Position numbers and translations under genes: made by a program
In this document: positions 48,667 through 57,264 of the stretch, one piece after another
Layout of the letters: every line of letters begins with the position of its first letter
Position numbering within the stretch: position 1 is the first letter of the stretch
Source: Naumannella halotolerans
GTDB lineage: Bacteria; Actinomycetota; Actinomycetes; Propionibacteriales; Propionibacteriaceae
Assembly (NCBI RefSeq): GCF_004364645.1
Contig: NZ_SOAW01000002.1
Coordinates: forward strand, 186,001 to 250,000
DNA: 64,000 bases
Direction: 5' to 3'
Notes under the pieces: generated by a model
Seen by the model: the letters and a program-made list of their open reading frames with translations, nothing else
Databases searched by the model: none
Told to the model about the DNA's origin: nothing

Positions 48667-48728
48667 GCCCAGGTTCACCATCCTCATAATACCCCCAGGG
48701 GGTATATATGGGGAGGGTGAACCTGGGC
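48667..48728. promoter_or_regulatory. Nested palindromes before copB, CsoR-like core
   Basis: The centre TACCCCCAGGGGGTA (48690-48704) is the G-C palindrome typical of CsoR-class copper operators. Around it, GCCCAGGTTCACC (48667-48679) and GGTGAACCTGGGC (48716-48728) form a second perfect 13-bp inverted repeat with almost the same axis. No CsoR gene lies nearby. Confidence 0.8.
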
Positions 48729-48763
48729 GCTGGCATCGGCGGGACTGCTCAGACCGCTTTCGG

Positions 48764-49360
48764 TCAGGCAAGTTTCAGTGTTGTCACGCACGTTTGCGCG
48801 TCGTCACCGATCGTCGACACAATCGAGGTAGCGGTCTTCCCCGCGTGGGTGATCGTGATGCGAGCCTCGATGTCGCGGGGCAGCCAGAGCCCGACGAACC
48901 CGTTGTCGAAGGTGCGCGTCGATTCGGTGAGCACGATCTCGCCCGTTGCGGCATTGGTGACGGTCACGTCGATCTCGGCATTACGGAGCTCCCCAACGCA
49001 GCCTGTCGGGCTGTGGTAATAGCAGTCGTGGGTTTGCGACAGGTACGGCGCCGCCGACACATAAATGCTGTCCGCGGGAAGGGCGACCTCCTCGGTTCGT
49101 CCTTGGTCGTCAGTCACGGTCACCTCTCGTGCCGTGATCGAGGTTGCCACTCCTTCTGGCCGCTCGGCCAGCGGGATCGCGTCGAGCGATTCGACAAGGT
49201 GCCCACCGTCGAGGTTGGCCAGGCCGAGTTTCGCAAGCAGCGACGCATCCGCAGCCTGGTTCGCAGGAGGGGCAGGCGGTGGTGCCGGTGTGCATCCAGC
49301 CAGCAGGAGCACGGCGGCGAGCAGCGCCGAGGGGAGGGTGAGGATTCTGAGTGTTCGCAT
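48764..49360 (-). CDS. CueP family copper-binding lipoprotein
   Basis: A 198-residue exported protein with a lipobox (LLLAGCTP, lipidated Cys near residue 21) and a CueP domain. The cysteine pattern HDCYYHSPTGCVGEL plus C-terminal TCVTTLKL matches the CueP copper site (C-x6-C, C). CueP binds copper outside the membrane and supplies or buffers it. It is followed by the CopB-type ATPase 145 bp downstream on the same strand, with the nested palindrome in between. Confidence 0.9.
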   Translation of the reverse strand: MRTLRILTLPSALLAAVLLLAGCTPAPPPAPPANQAADASLLAKLGLANLDGGHLVESLDAIPLAERPEGVATSITAREVTVTDDQGRTEEVALPADSIYVSAAPYLSQTHDCYYHSPTGCVGELRNAEIDVTVTNAATGEIVLTESTRTFDNGFVGLWLPRDIEARITITHAGKTATSIVSTIGDDAQTCVTTLKLA

Positions 49361-49539
49361 TCTGATGTGTGCTTTCGATTGATTGGGGCAGGAACGCACC
49401 TTGCCGGTGTGCCCGTGCCTCATGAGATAGGGAGTGAGACGCCGGAGCGAACGCGACGCATGCGCGCACGGCGTGGAGAGCACCCGGGCGACGCCGCTGT
49501 GAACGGCGACGGCGCCACACGACGTGCAGGGAGGGGCTG

Positions 49540-50139
49540 TCAGAGTCGCGCCAGCATGTCTCTCATGCGGTCGATCTCATCGTTTTGCGCGGTGATGATG
49601 TCCTGGGCCAACGCGGTCGCTTCACCGTTCAGACCGTCGGTGACCTCTACCTCCGCCATCTCTACGGCACCCTCGTGATGCGCGATCATCTGTTCAAGGA
49701 ACATCCTCGACGCCGTTGGGCCATCCGCAGCACCCAGTTCTGCCAACTCCTCCGGCGACAGCATGCCGTCCATTCCGCCCATGCCACTGTGGTCCATCCC
49801 GTGCATGGACGCAGATGCGCCCCAGCTTTCGAGCCAGCCCTGCTGCAGCTTGATTTCAGGCCCCTGGGCATCCTTGATCTCCTGGGCAAGCTCAAGCACC
49901 TCAGGATCGACACCATCCTTGGTCAAGATGATGTCAGACATCTCGATCGCTTGTTCGTGGTGCGGGATCATCATCGTCGCGAACATCACATCCGCGTCAT
50001 TGAACTCCGCCGCGTTCGAACTGAGTGTGCTCTCTGGGGCGGACTCGTCGCCGGGCTCAGGGGTGGTGGACGTGCAGCCGGCGAGGGCCAACGTCGCAGC
50101 AAGGGCCAGCCCAGCGAGGGCAGGAATACGGGTTTTCAT
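49540..50139 (-). CDS. DUF305 lipoprotein (CopM-like)
   Basis: A 199-residue lipoprotein: signal sequence with lipobox ALAGCTS, then a DUF305 four-helix domain with repeated metal-ligand motifs MMIPHHEQAIEMSD and MIAHHEGAVEMAE. A Met/His-rich loop (SMHGMDHSGMGGMDGM) is likely to bind copper. ATG 50139 follows AGGAGAACCCTG. Part of the copper block with CueP and CopB. Confidence 0.9.
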   Translation of the reverse strand: MKTRIPALAGLALAATLALAGCTSTTPEPGDESAPESTLSSNAAEFNDADVMFATMMIPHHEQAIEMSDIILTKDGVDPEVLELAQEIKDAQGPEIKLQQGWLESWGASASMHGMDHSGMGGMDGMLSPEELAELGAADGPTASRMFLEQMIAHHEGAVEMAEVEVTDGLNGEATALAQDIITAQNDEIDRMRDMLARL

Positions 50140-50250
50140 CAGGGTTCTCCTCAAAGAGTCGTCAGTGACGCACTCGTCACCGTGACGAGTGCGAAGAGGT
50201 ACGTATCCGCGGAACCGGGACCGACTTAGCCCTGACCGCGAGATCGCCCA

Positions 50251-50751
50251 TCACGTTCGACTAATGCAGAGCACCAGCAGAGACGGCGCGCGCGACTGCA
50301 CGTGCCGGTATTGCGAGAACGCAAGCCCACGCGCCCGCAACACCCCTGCCCACAGGCGTGAGAGAACCCGAGGGGGCAAGAGCATCACAATCAGGAACAA
50401 CACGAACAGACACATCAGAGCGATGCCCGCGTGCCCAGTCGCGCACCCCGCGCACCCGTCCATCGTCGGGGCAGGTGCCCCCGGCATGCCCGCCCCAAGG
50501 ACAGGCTCTGCAACAGATAAATCACCGTGTCGCGCGGAGTGCTCAACCGAGTTAAGAACAGTGCCGGACGTCCCACCGTGGTGGGTCACCGCAACGCTGG
50601 CTGACTCACCAATCGACGACGGCGCCGCTGTCGCATGACCAATCGAGTGCATCGAGACGAGACCAAGCAGGAGACTGACGAGAAGCAGTCCGCCAAGGAG
50701 TGTTGACCCCAGCCAGCCACGGCGCGCGAGCGCACGCCCTGCTGTTGTCAT
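50251..50751 (-). CDS. DUF6153-like small membrane protein
   Basis: A protein of about 166 residues with a transmembrane helix near residues 15-40, a His/Gly-rich loop, and a second helix (ALMCLFVLFLIVMLL) preceded by GCAGCATGH. This plan resembles DUF6153 proteins found upstream of DUF305 copper genes in actinobacteria. Function unknown; Cys/His spacing suggests metal contact. The start may be 50751 or 50772; neither has a strong ribosome binding site. Confidence 0.7.
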   Translation of the reverse strand: MTTAGRALARRGWLGSTLLGGLLLVSLLLGLVSMHSIGHATAAPSSIGESASVAVTHHGGTSGTVLNSVEHSARHGDLSVAEPVLGAGMPGAPAPTMDGCAGCATGHAGIALMCLFVLFLIVMLLPPRVLSRLWAGVLRARGLAFSQYRHVQSRAPSLLVLCISRT

Positions 50752-50978
50752 GCTGAATCCCACACGCCGCATACTATCGGCATCAGCTACGCGGATTCTG
50801 TGTCCTGGGCCGTCGACCGAATCAAGTTTCTCCGGGCCGCGTGAATAGGGGCCGCGTGCCCGACCGACGAAGGGCGGCCACGTACGTCACAGAGAATGGC
50901 CTCGGTGATCTCCCGCTCGACTTGACGTTGAGCTCTCCTTGCTCTTCGAGAAGCGCAGGAAGCGTATGGCCACGCAAC

Positions 50979-52130
50979 TCATCTCCGTACTTGGCGCCAC
51001 GTCAATGCCGAACGAAGCTGATCAGACGTTCCCACTGACCGTGACGCCGCGAGTGCCGACAACGCGGTGGCTGCCTGAAGCGGCAGGACGCCGTTACCGA
51101 GCGCGGTGATTTGCTGGTTCGGTGTCAGGCCGCCAGGTTCGGTCACCCATCCGGCGGGCAGGCCCATGAGCCATTCGACGAACACGGGTGCTGGTCGGGG
51201 TCCGTCGATGTCGTCGAGGAGCGCGGGTGCCGGCGCTGCGCGGCCGGTGATATGTTCCCAGCGTCCGATGGCGTCGGCGTAGCGTCCCCAGCGTTGAAGA
51301 GTCCGTCTATCAGGGACCAAAGGGTCTCCGACTCGCGCCTCTTGGTCGGTGAGCCAGCTGGTCCGTGGAGGGCGAACTCGATGATCTGGTGCGACAGCGC
51401 GATCGTCCCACGTCTCGCTCGCACCTGATCGAGTGTCTCGCCGCCGCGTGAGGAGTCCGTCGCCAGTGGCGTGCGGAAGCGTGTGGTGGGCGAGGATGAA
51501 GATCCGGAGGCGGTGGTGAGGAGCGCCGACAAGGGAAGCCGGTAGACCGATCCATCGTGCATCCATCCGCAGGTCGGCCAGATCGCCGAGAACGGCGCCG
51601 AGAGCCCGTAGAGGTCGAGCTGCGTTGTCTCCCAGATGCCACGGGTCGGATTCCAGCTCGCGAAGGGGTACATCGTCGGGGGTTGCGTAGTTGGGGTTGC
51701 GTGGGCCATGTCGATCTCCTTCTGCTGATGGCCGCGTTGCCGGTGAGGACAGCAACCCACGGACGTTCTCAATGACGACCCATTCGGGTTGGAGCGCGTC
51801 GATTGCCTCGGCCATGTGCGCCCACAGCCCAGAGCGGGTGCCGGGCGCGATGCCGGCGCGTTTGCCGACGGTCGACACGTCTTGGCAGGGGAAGCCGCCG
51901 ATGAGGATGTCCACGGGCTCGACTTCATGCCAGTCGATGCCGGTGATATCGCCGAGGTTCGGGATGCCAGGCCAGTGGCGCGAGAAGACACGGGCAACGA
52001 GTTCGTTGAGTTCGGAGAACCACACGGTGTCGGCGTTGAAGACGTGTTCGGCGGCGAGGTCGAGCCCGCCGTAGCCGCTGAACAGCGACCCGATCTTGAG
52101 TCGAGGTGGCTGGTCTTCCTGGTCGCGCAT
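50979..52130 (-). CDS. C5 cytosine DNA methyltransferase
   Basis: A 383-residue DNA (cytosine-5) methyltransferase. Motif I is SLFSGYGGLDLA, motif IV GGFPCQDVS with catalytic Cys82, motif VI VVIENVRGLL and motif VIII HHRLRIFILAH; motif X is near ALGNGVLPLQA. The recognition sequence is unknown. No restriction endonuclease is adjacent, so it may protect the element during conjugative transfer. It is divergent from the relaxase gene. ATG 52130 follows GGAGCACGT. Confidence 0.92.
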   Translation of the reverse strand: MRDQEDQPPRLKIGSLFSGYGGLDLAAEHVFNADTVWFSELNELVARVFSRHWPGIPNLGDITGIDWHEVEPVDILIGGFPCQDVSTVGKRAGIAPGTRSGLWAHMAEAIDALQPEWVVIENVRGLLSSPATRPSAEGDRHGPRNPNYATPDDVPLRELESDPWHLGDNAARPLRALGAVLGDLADLRMDARWIGLPASLVGAPHHRLRIFILAHHTLPHATGDGLLTRRRDTRSGASETWDDRAVAPDHRVRPPRTSWLTDQEARVGDPLVPDRRTLQRWGRYADAIGRWEHITGRAAPAPALLDDIDGPRPAPVFVEWLMGLPAGWVTEPGGLTPNQQITALGNGVLPLQAATALSALAASRSVGTSDQLRSALTWRQVRR

Positions 52131-52418
52131 ACGTGCTCCGAATGACGGTCGACCCCGACCCCAGTTCTTCGAGTTCTGATGCCGGGCTGGTCATCTGTCA
52201 GGTGCACGACCACGCCACGCTGCGCCGCTGTCGTCGCGCCGAGCCCCGCCCCCGGACCCGCCAACTCGCCTCGTCGAGTTCGACCACCCGGGCCGCTCGT
52301 CTCTCCGACCCACCTCCTGAGCCGACACGCGTCTTGCAGGTCGAGGTTGGCCCCCTGGGCTGGGGCGTTCGGGCGCGGTTCTCCGGTGCTCACCTGCTCG
52401 TCAGGACAGGAGGCAGCG
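52131..52418. other. Divergent gap, candidate oriT region
   Basis: 288 bp between the methyltransferase and relaxase genes. MobF relaxases usually nick close to their own gene, so this gap is a candidate oriT. A short inverted repeat AACTCG (52263-52268)/CGAGTT (52275-52280) is visible. No gene is supported here. Confidence 0.35.
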
Positions 52419-55400
52419 ATGACGGTTTCGATGCGCGTGATGAGCGCGGGTGACGGCTACAAGTACCTGCTGAAGACCGTCGCGTCCGCCGACGGCGACC
52501 GGCCCCTCTCGACACCGCTGACCCGCTACTTCATTGAGGAAGGCACCCCACCGGGACGGTGGCTCGGCAAAGGTGTCGCGTCACTCGGCAAGGGTGAACT
52601 GGTCGTCGGTGACCAGGTTTCAGAAGACCAACTCCAGCTCCTCATGGGCTCTGGCTGCGATCCGATAACCGGCGAGCAACTCGGGCTCGCGTTCGCCGCT
52701 TTCAAGACGACAGAGCAGCGGATCGAGGCCCGGATCGCGAAGCTCGACGCCACCCTGACGCCGGGTGCGAAGGGTGAGGCTGTCGCCCGGATCGTTGCTG
52801 AGGAGAACGCGCGGGCTGGGCGTCGCGCGGTCGCAGGGTTCGACTTCACGTTCTCGATCCCAAAGTCCGCCAGCGTCCTCTGGGCGGTCGCTGACGCAGG
52901 GGTGCAGGCGATGATCGGGGCTGCGCATCACCGGGCGGTTGCGGAGGTGGTTGCGTTCATGGAACGAGAGGTTGCGGCCACCCGCACCGGTGCAACCGCA
53001 GGCGACGGGGCCGTTGCGCAGGTCCAGGTCGAGGGGCTGATCGCGACCGCGTTCGATCACTTCGACTCCCGCGCAGGCGACCCCCACCTCCACACCCACG
53101 TCGTCATCAGCAACAAGGCCAAGACGAAGCTCGACGGGAAGTGGCGCTCACTGGACGGCAGACCGATGCACGCCGCCGTTGTCGCGCTCTCGGAGCTGCA
53201 TGAGGCGGTATTCGCAGACCACATGACCCGAATCTTCGGCGTCGAATGGGAAGCCCGCGACATGGGCCGCGACCGCAATCCTGCCTGGGCGATCACCGCC
53301 GTCCCCGAGTCCCTGGTGATGGAGTTCTCGAACCGCTCCCGCCACATCGATGCCGAGAAGAACCGGCTGGTCGACGAGTACGTCGCCGCGCATGGCCGCC
53401 AACCGTCGAATGCGACGATCTTGAAGCTCCGCGCGCAGGCGACGCTCTCCACCAGACCCGACAAGCAGGTCCGATCCCTCGCCGATCTGACCGAGGAGTG
53501 GCGAACACGAGCCACCACGGTCCTCGGCCAGGACGCGACTCGGTGGGCGATGGACGCAACCGATAACGACCAGCCGCCGTTGCTGCGCGCCGACGACATT
53601 CCGCTCGACGTGATCCGCGACATCGGCCGCACTGTCGTCGAGACGGTTGGTGAGAAGCGTTCGACCTGGCGCCGTTGGAACCTCATGGCCGAAGCCGCGA
53701 GGCAGACGATGGGCTGGCGCTTCGCCACCATGAGCGACCGTGAATCGGTGATCGCGATGGTCACCGACGCCGCCCAGCTCGCGTCCCTGCGACTCACACC
53801 GCCCGAGCTGACGCTGTCTCCGGTGGTGTTCCGGCGCAGTGATGGCACGTCGGTGTTCCGTCCGGTCAACTCGGCGATCTTCACCTCCGAGGGGCAGCTT
53901 CTTGCGGAAGACCGTCTCCTCGACCGCTCACGCGACCTCACCGGCCCCACCTTGGCGCTCGCGACCGTCGAGAAGGTTGCCCATAAGCCCGACGCCGACG
54001 GTTCGGTGTTGGGTGAGGATCAGGCCGAGGCGTTGACACGGATCGCGGTGTCCGGGCGGATGCTCGACGTGCTCGTCGGCCCGGCTGGGGCGGGCAAGAC
54101 GACCGCCATGAACGCGCTACGCCGAGCCTGGGAGGCAGAACACGGCGCAGGCTCCGTGGTCGGGCTCGCACCGTCCGCGGTGGCCGCACAGGTCCTCGCC
54201 GACGATCTCGGGATCGAGACCGAGAACACTGCGATGTGGTGGCAGAACCACCTCACCAAAGGACTCGACTTCACCGCTGGTCAGTTGGTCATCGTCGACG
54301 AAGCATCCCTCGCTGGCACTCTGTCGCTGGACCGGATCACCGGCCTCGCCCAGCAGGCAGGCGCGAAGGTGCTGCTGGTCGGTGACTACGCACAGCTTCA
54401 ATCGGTTGATGCTGGGGGCGCGTTCTCGATGCTTGCGCACGACCGCACTGACGCCGTCGAACTCATCGACGTCCACCGCTTCCACCAGCCGTGGGAGAAG
54501 CTCGCCTCCCTCGACCTGCGCCACGGCCACACCTCGGTGATCGACACGTACCTGGCCCACGGGCGAATCCGAGACGGCGACACCGAGGACATGACCGACG
54601 CCGCCTACACGGCGTGGCGGGCCGACCGAGACGCCGGACGCATCACTGTCCTGATCGCCGAGACCCGCGAACAAGTGACCGCGCTCAACGCGCGCGCCCG
54701 AGCTGACCTGCTCATCGACGGGACCCTCACCCAGGACAGGGAGGTCGAGCTGCGCGACGGAACCCATGCGGGTATCGGGGACACCGTCATCACTCGCCGC
54801 AACAACCGGAAGATCACGGCCAGCAACGGGAACGACTGGGTGCGCAACGGCGACATCTGGACCATCACCGACGTGCGAGACGACGGCAGCCTCACCATCC
54901 GCAGACCAGGCCGCTCTTACGGCGGCGCGATCGTGCTGCCCGCCGGATATGTCACTGAGCATGTCGATCTCGGATACGCCGTCACCGCGCACCGAGCCCA
55001 AGGAGTCACCACCGACACCGCACACGTCCTGGTCGAGCCGGCCGCGACCAGGGAGAACTTCTACGTCTCCATGACCCGAGGACGTGCTGCAAATCATGCC
55101 TATGTGATCCTCGACCGGGTCGACGACCACCAACAGCCGCACCCCGGCGACGACCCGAACGCGAGCGGCCGCAGCGTCCTGACCGGGGTCCTCCAGCACG
55201 TCGGCGCGGAACTGTCGGCCCACGAGACGATCACCACCGAACACGAACAGTGGGGCTCGATCGCGCAGCTCGCCGCCGAGTACGAGACCATCGCCGCCGC
55301 CGCGCAACACGACCGCTGGGCATCCCTCGTCCGTGCATCCGGCCTCACTGCTGAGCAAGCCCAAGCCGCTGTTGAGTCCGAAGCCTTTGGAGCGCTCACG

Positions 55401-55991
55401 GCAGAGCTCCGCCGCGCCGAAGCCAACCACCACAACATCGAGACCCTGCTTCCACGCATCGTCCAGGCGCGCGGATTCGACGACGCTGACGACATCGCCG
55501 CGGTCATTCACTACCGGGTCGCCCGTGTCACCGCTCGCCCCGCCGGATCAGGACGGGCCCGCAAAGCGCCCAGGCTCATCGCCGGGCTCCTGCCACACGC
55601 GGGCGGAGTACACGATGCCGAGATGCGTGCGGCGCTCGATGAGCGAGAAGCACTCATCGAAGCCCGCGCCGACGCCGTTCTTGATGGCGCTCTCACCGAC
55701 GAGGCACCCTGGACGAGAGCGCTCGGTACGTCACCGAGCGACACTCGCCGGGCCGCAGCATGGAGGAAGGCGGCGCGAGTGGTCGCCGCCTACCGAGACC
55801 GCTACCGCATCACCGACGACGCGCCCCTCGGGGCACCGCCCGTGTCCGAGGCGCAGAAGATCGACGCAGCCCGGGCAAGAGCCGCGTTGTCCCGGGCGCA
55901 GGCGAGTACTTCGACCTTCACAGGCGGTCAGGGGCACGAACGTTCGGCACCGGCTGACTGGCAGCGACGTAGAACCGCACCATCTCTGTGA
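52419..55991 (+). CDS. MobF (TrwC/TraI/TraA) conjugative relaxase-helicase
   Basis: A 1190-residue relaxase-helicase that nicks oriT and unwinds the strand to be transferred. The relaxase domain has N-terminal tyrosines (Tyr14, Tyr16 in GDGYKYLLKT) and the metal-binding HLHTH motif (His223, 225, 227). The RecD-like helicase has Walker A VGPAGAGKTT near residue 552, VIVDEASL and a C-terminal AVTAHRAQGVTTDTAHVLV. About 200 further residues are helical and Ala/Arg-rich. ATG 52419 follows CAGGAGG. No coupling ATPase or type IV secretion gene is in the window, so transfer functions must lie outside or in trans. Confidence 0.93.
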   Translation: MTVSMRVMSAGDGYKYLLKTVASADGDRPLSTPLTRYFIEEGTPPGRWLGKGVASLGKGELVVGDQVSEDQLQLLMGSGCDPITGEQLGLAFAAFKTTEQRIEARIAKLDATLTPGAKGEAVARIVAEENARAGRRAVAGFDFTFSIPKSASVLWAVADAGVQAMIGAAHHRAVAEVVAFMEREVAATRTGATAGDGAVAQVQVEGLIATAFDHFDSRAGDPHLHTHVVISNKAKTKLDGKWRSLDGRPMHAAVVALSELHEAVFADHMTRIFGVEWEARDMGRDRNPAWAITAVPESLVMEFSNRSRHIDAEKNRLVDEYVAAHGRQPSNATILKLRAQATLSTRPDKQVRSLADLTEEWRTRATTVLGQDATRWAMDATDNDQPPLLRADDIPLDVIRDIGRTVVETVGEKRSTWRRWNLMAEAARQTMGWRFATMSDRESVIAMVTDAAQLASLRLTPPELTLSPVVFRRSDGTSVFRPVNSAIFTSEGQLLAEDRLLDRSRDLTGPTLALATVEKVAHKPDADGSVLGEDQAEALTRIAVSGRMLDVLVGPAGAGKTTAMNALRRAWEAEHGAGSVVGLAPSAVAAQVLADDLGIETENTAMWWQNHLTKGLDFTAGQLVIVDEASLAGTLSLDRITGLAQQAGAKVLLVGDYAQLQSVDAGGAFSMLAHDRTDAVELIDVHRFHQPWEKLASLDLRHGHTSVIDTYLAHGRIRDGDTEDMTDAAYTAWRADRDAGRITVLIAETREQVTALNARARADLLIDGTLTQDREVELRDGTHAGIGDTVITRRNNRKITASNGNDWVRNGDIWTITDVRDDGSLTIRRPGRSYGGAIVLPAGYVTEHVDLGYAVTAHRAQGVTTDTAHVLVEPAATRENFYVSMTRGRAANHAYVILDRVDDHQQPHPGDDPNASGRSVLTGVLQHVGAELSAHETITTEHEQWGSIAQLAAEYETIAAAAQHDRWASLVRASGLTAEQAQAAVESEAFGALTAELRRAEANHHNIETLLPRIVQARGFDDADDIAAVIHYRVARVTARPAGSGRARKAPRLIAGLLPHAGGVHDAEMRAALDEREALIEARADAVLDGALTDEAPWTRALGTSPSDTRRAAAWRKAARVVAAYRDRYRITDDAPLGAPPVSEAQKIDAARARAALSRAQASTSTFTGGQGHERSAPADWQRRRTAPSL

Positions 55992-56109
55992 CTACCTAGT
56001 CCTGGCTCCCAGGAGCCCTTCCGGTCCGGTAACTGTCAGTGGTGGATGGGATGGTTTTACCATGAGCACCTAGCAGACACGGAGGAACAGAGCTTGTAAG
56101 GTGGTAAGC

Positions 56110-57264
56110 ATGAGCGGTGCAGCAAGAAGTAGTTACCAGGCTTCAGATGGTCTAGAGCGCGCCGTCATCGATCTGGTTCGAGTCGGGACACGAGGGCACG
56201 GCGCAGGGGTCAAGCAACTCGCATCGCGCCTCATGCGGGCTGTGCCACCGGGGGTGCACGACGCTGAGTCGTTTAGGGATGCGCTCCATGGGGCTATCGC
56301 GGCGGGCCTGGAGGCGACAGAGTTGCGGTACGCCTCGGGCTCGCTCCCTACCGAAGGCGACAGCACGCGATCACTGGTAGACATCGACCCGTACCCGGAT
56401 GGCGATGGGCTGGTTCTCGATGCCTCGGCGATGGAGCCTCTCGCTGAGGTCGTGACAGAACGAGAGCGAGCAGGCGATCTGCGTAGAGCTGGCTCTGCGC
56501 CAACCCGAACGGTCCTCCTCAGCGGCCCGCCTGGAGTGGGAAAGACGATGGCCGCGCGCTGGCTGGCGCAGTCGTTGCAGTTGCCGCTCCTCTCGTTGGA
56601 CCTATCGTCGGTCGTTTCGAGTTACCTCGGAACCTCGGGACGCAACATCAAATCCGTGCTCGACTACGCTAAGAGCGGCCCATGCGTCCTACTCCTCGAC
56701 GAGTTCGACGCGATCGCGAAGCGACGCGATGACGACTCCGACATTGGTGAACTCAAGCGGATCGTTAACGTGATCCTCGTCGAACTCGACCGATGGCCCG
56801 ATACGAGCCTGCTGGTTGCCGCTACCAATCACCCTCAGCTCCTTGACGCGGCCGTAGAACGTCGGTTCGACCGCTTGATCTCTCTGTCTCACCCTGCGCC
56901 CGTGCAGAGGCGGGCCATTCTGGAGCACCTTGCCACCACGATAGGTGGAGTCGATCCTTCGGCCCTCGTCCTAGCCGTCGAACTGACGGAGGGCTTCTCT
57001 AGTTCCGACCTCACGCGCGTCTGGTCGCTAGCTCGCCGCCGCTCTGTCCTCAACGCATCCCCTGTCGAGGATGAGTTGGTCAAGGAACTCGCCCAACGCG
57101 CCCCAGCCCCCGGTGCCCGGCGCGACAGCCTGTTCCTCGCGATGCGCGACACACTCGGAATGTCGAATCGGCAGATCGCCGCGCTGGTAGGTGTCTCGCA
57201 CCCCACCGTTGCAGCAGGAATCAAGCGAGCCGAAGGAGCCTCAAGTGGCAAACACGCAGACTAA
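56110..57264 (+). CDS. AAA+ ATPase with C-terminal helix-turn-helix
   Basis: A 384-residue protein. Residues 1-105 are an uncharacterised N-terminal part; residues 106-320 are an AAA+ module of the FtsH/spastin kind: Walker A GPPGVGKT (139-146), Walker B LLLDEFD (Asp197, Glu198), sensor Asn240 in AATNH and an arginine finger in RRFDR. Residues 350-374 (MSNRQIAALVGVSHPTVAAG) read as a helix-turn-helix. ATG 56110 follows AAGGTGG. The 3' end overlaps the protease gene by 20 bases, so the two are made together. It probably unfolds or presents a partner to the protease, or regulates it; this is inferred from the pairing. Confidence 0.9.
   Translation: MSGAARSSYQASDGLERAVIDLVRVGTRGHGAGVKQLASRLMRAVPPGVHDAESFRDALHGAIAAGLEATELRYASGSLPTEGDSTRSLVDIDPYPDGDGLVLDASAMEPLAEVVTERERAGDLRRAGSAPTRTVLLSGPPGVGKTMAARWLAQSLQLPLLSLDLSSVVSSYLGTSGRNIKSVLDYAKSGPCVLLLDEFDAIAKRRDDDSDIGELKRIVNVILVELDRWPDTSLLVAATNHPQLLDAAVERRFDRLISLSHPAPVQRRAILEHLATTIGGVDPSALVLAVELTEGFSSSDLTRVWSLARRRSVLNASPVEDELVKELAQRAPAPGARRDSLFLAMRDTLGMSNRQIAALVGVSHPTVAAGIKRAEGASSGKHAD

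Noticed and set aside
52179-52418. Upstream extension of the relaxase frame.
   Set aside because: Relaxase sequence starts at ATG 52419 behind CAGGAGG; the extension is Pro/Arg/Ser-rich and unlike the family.
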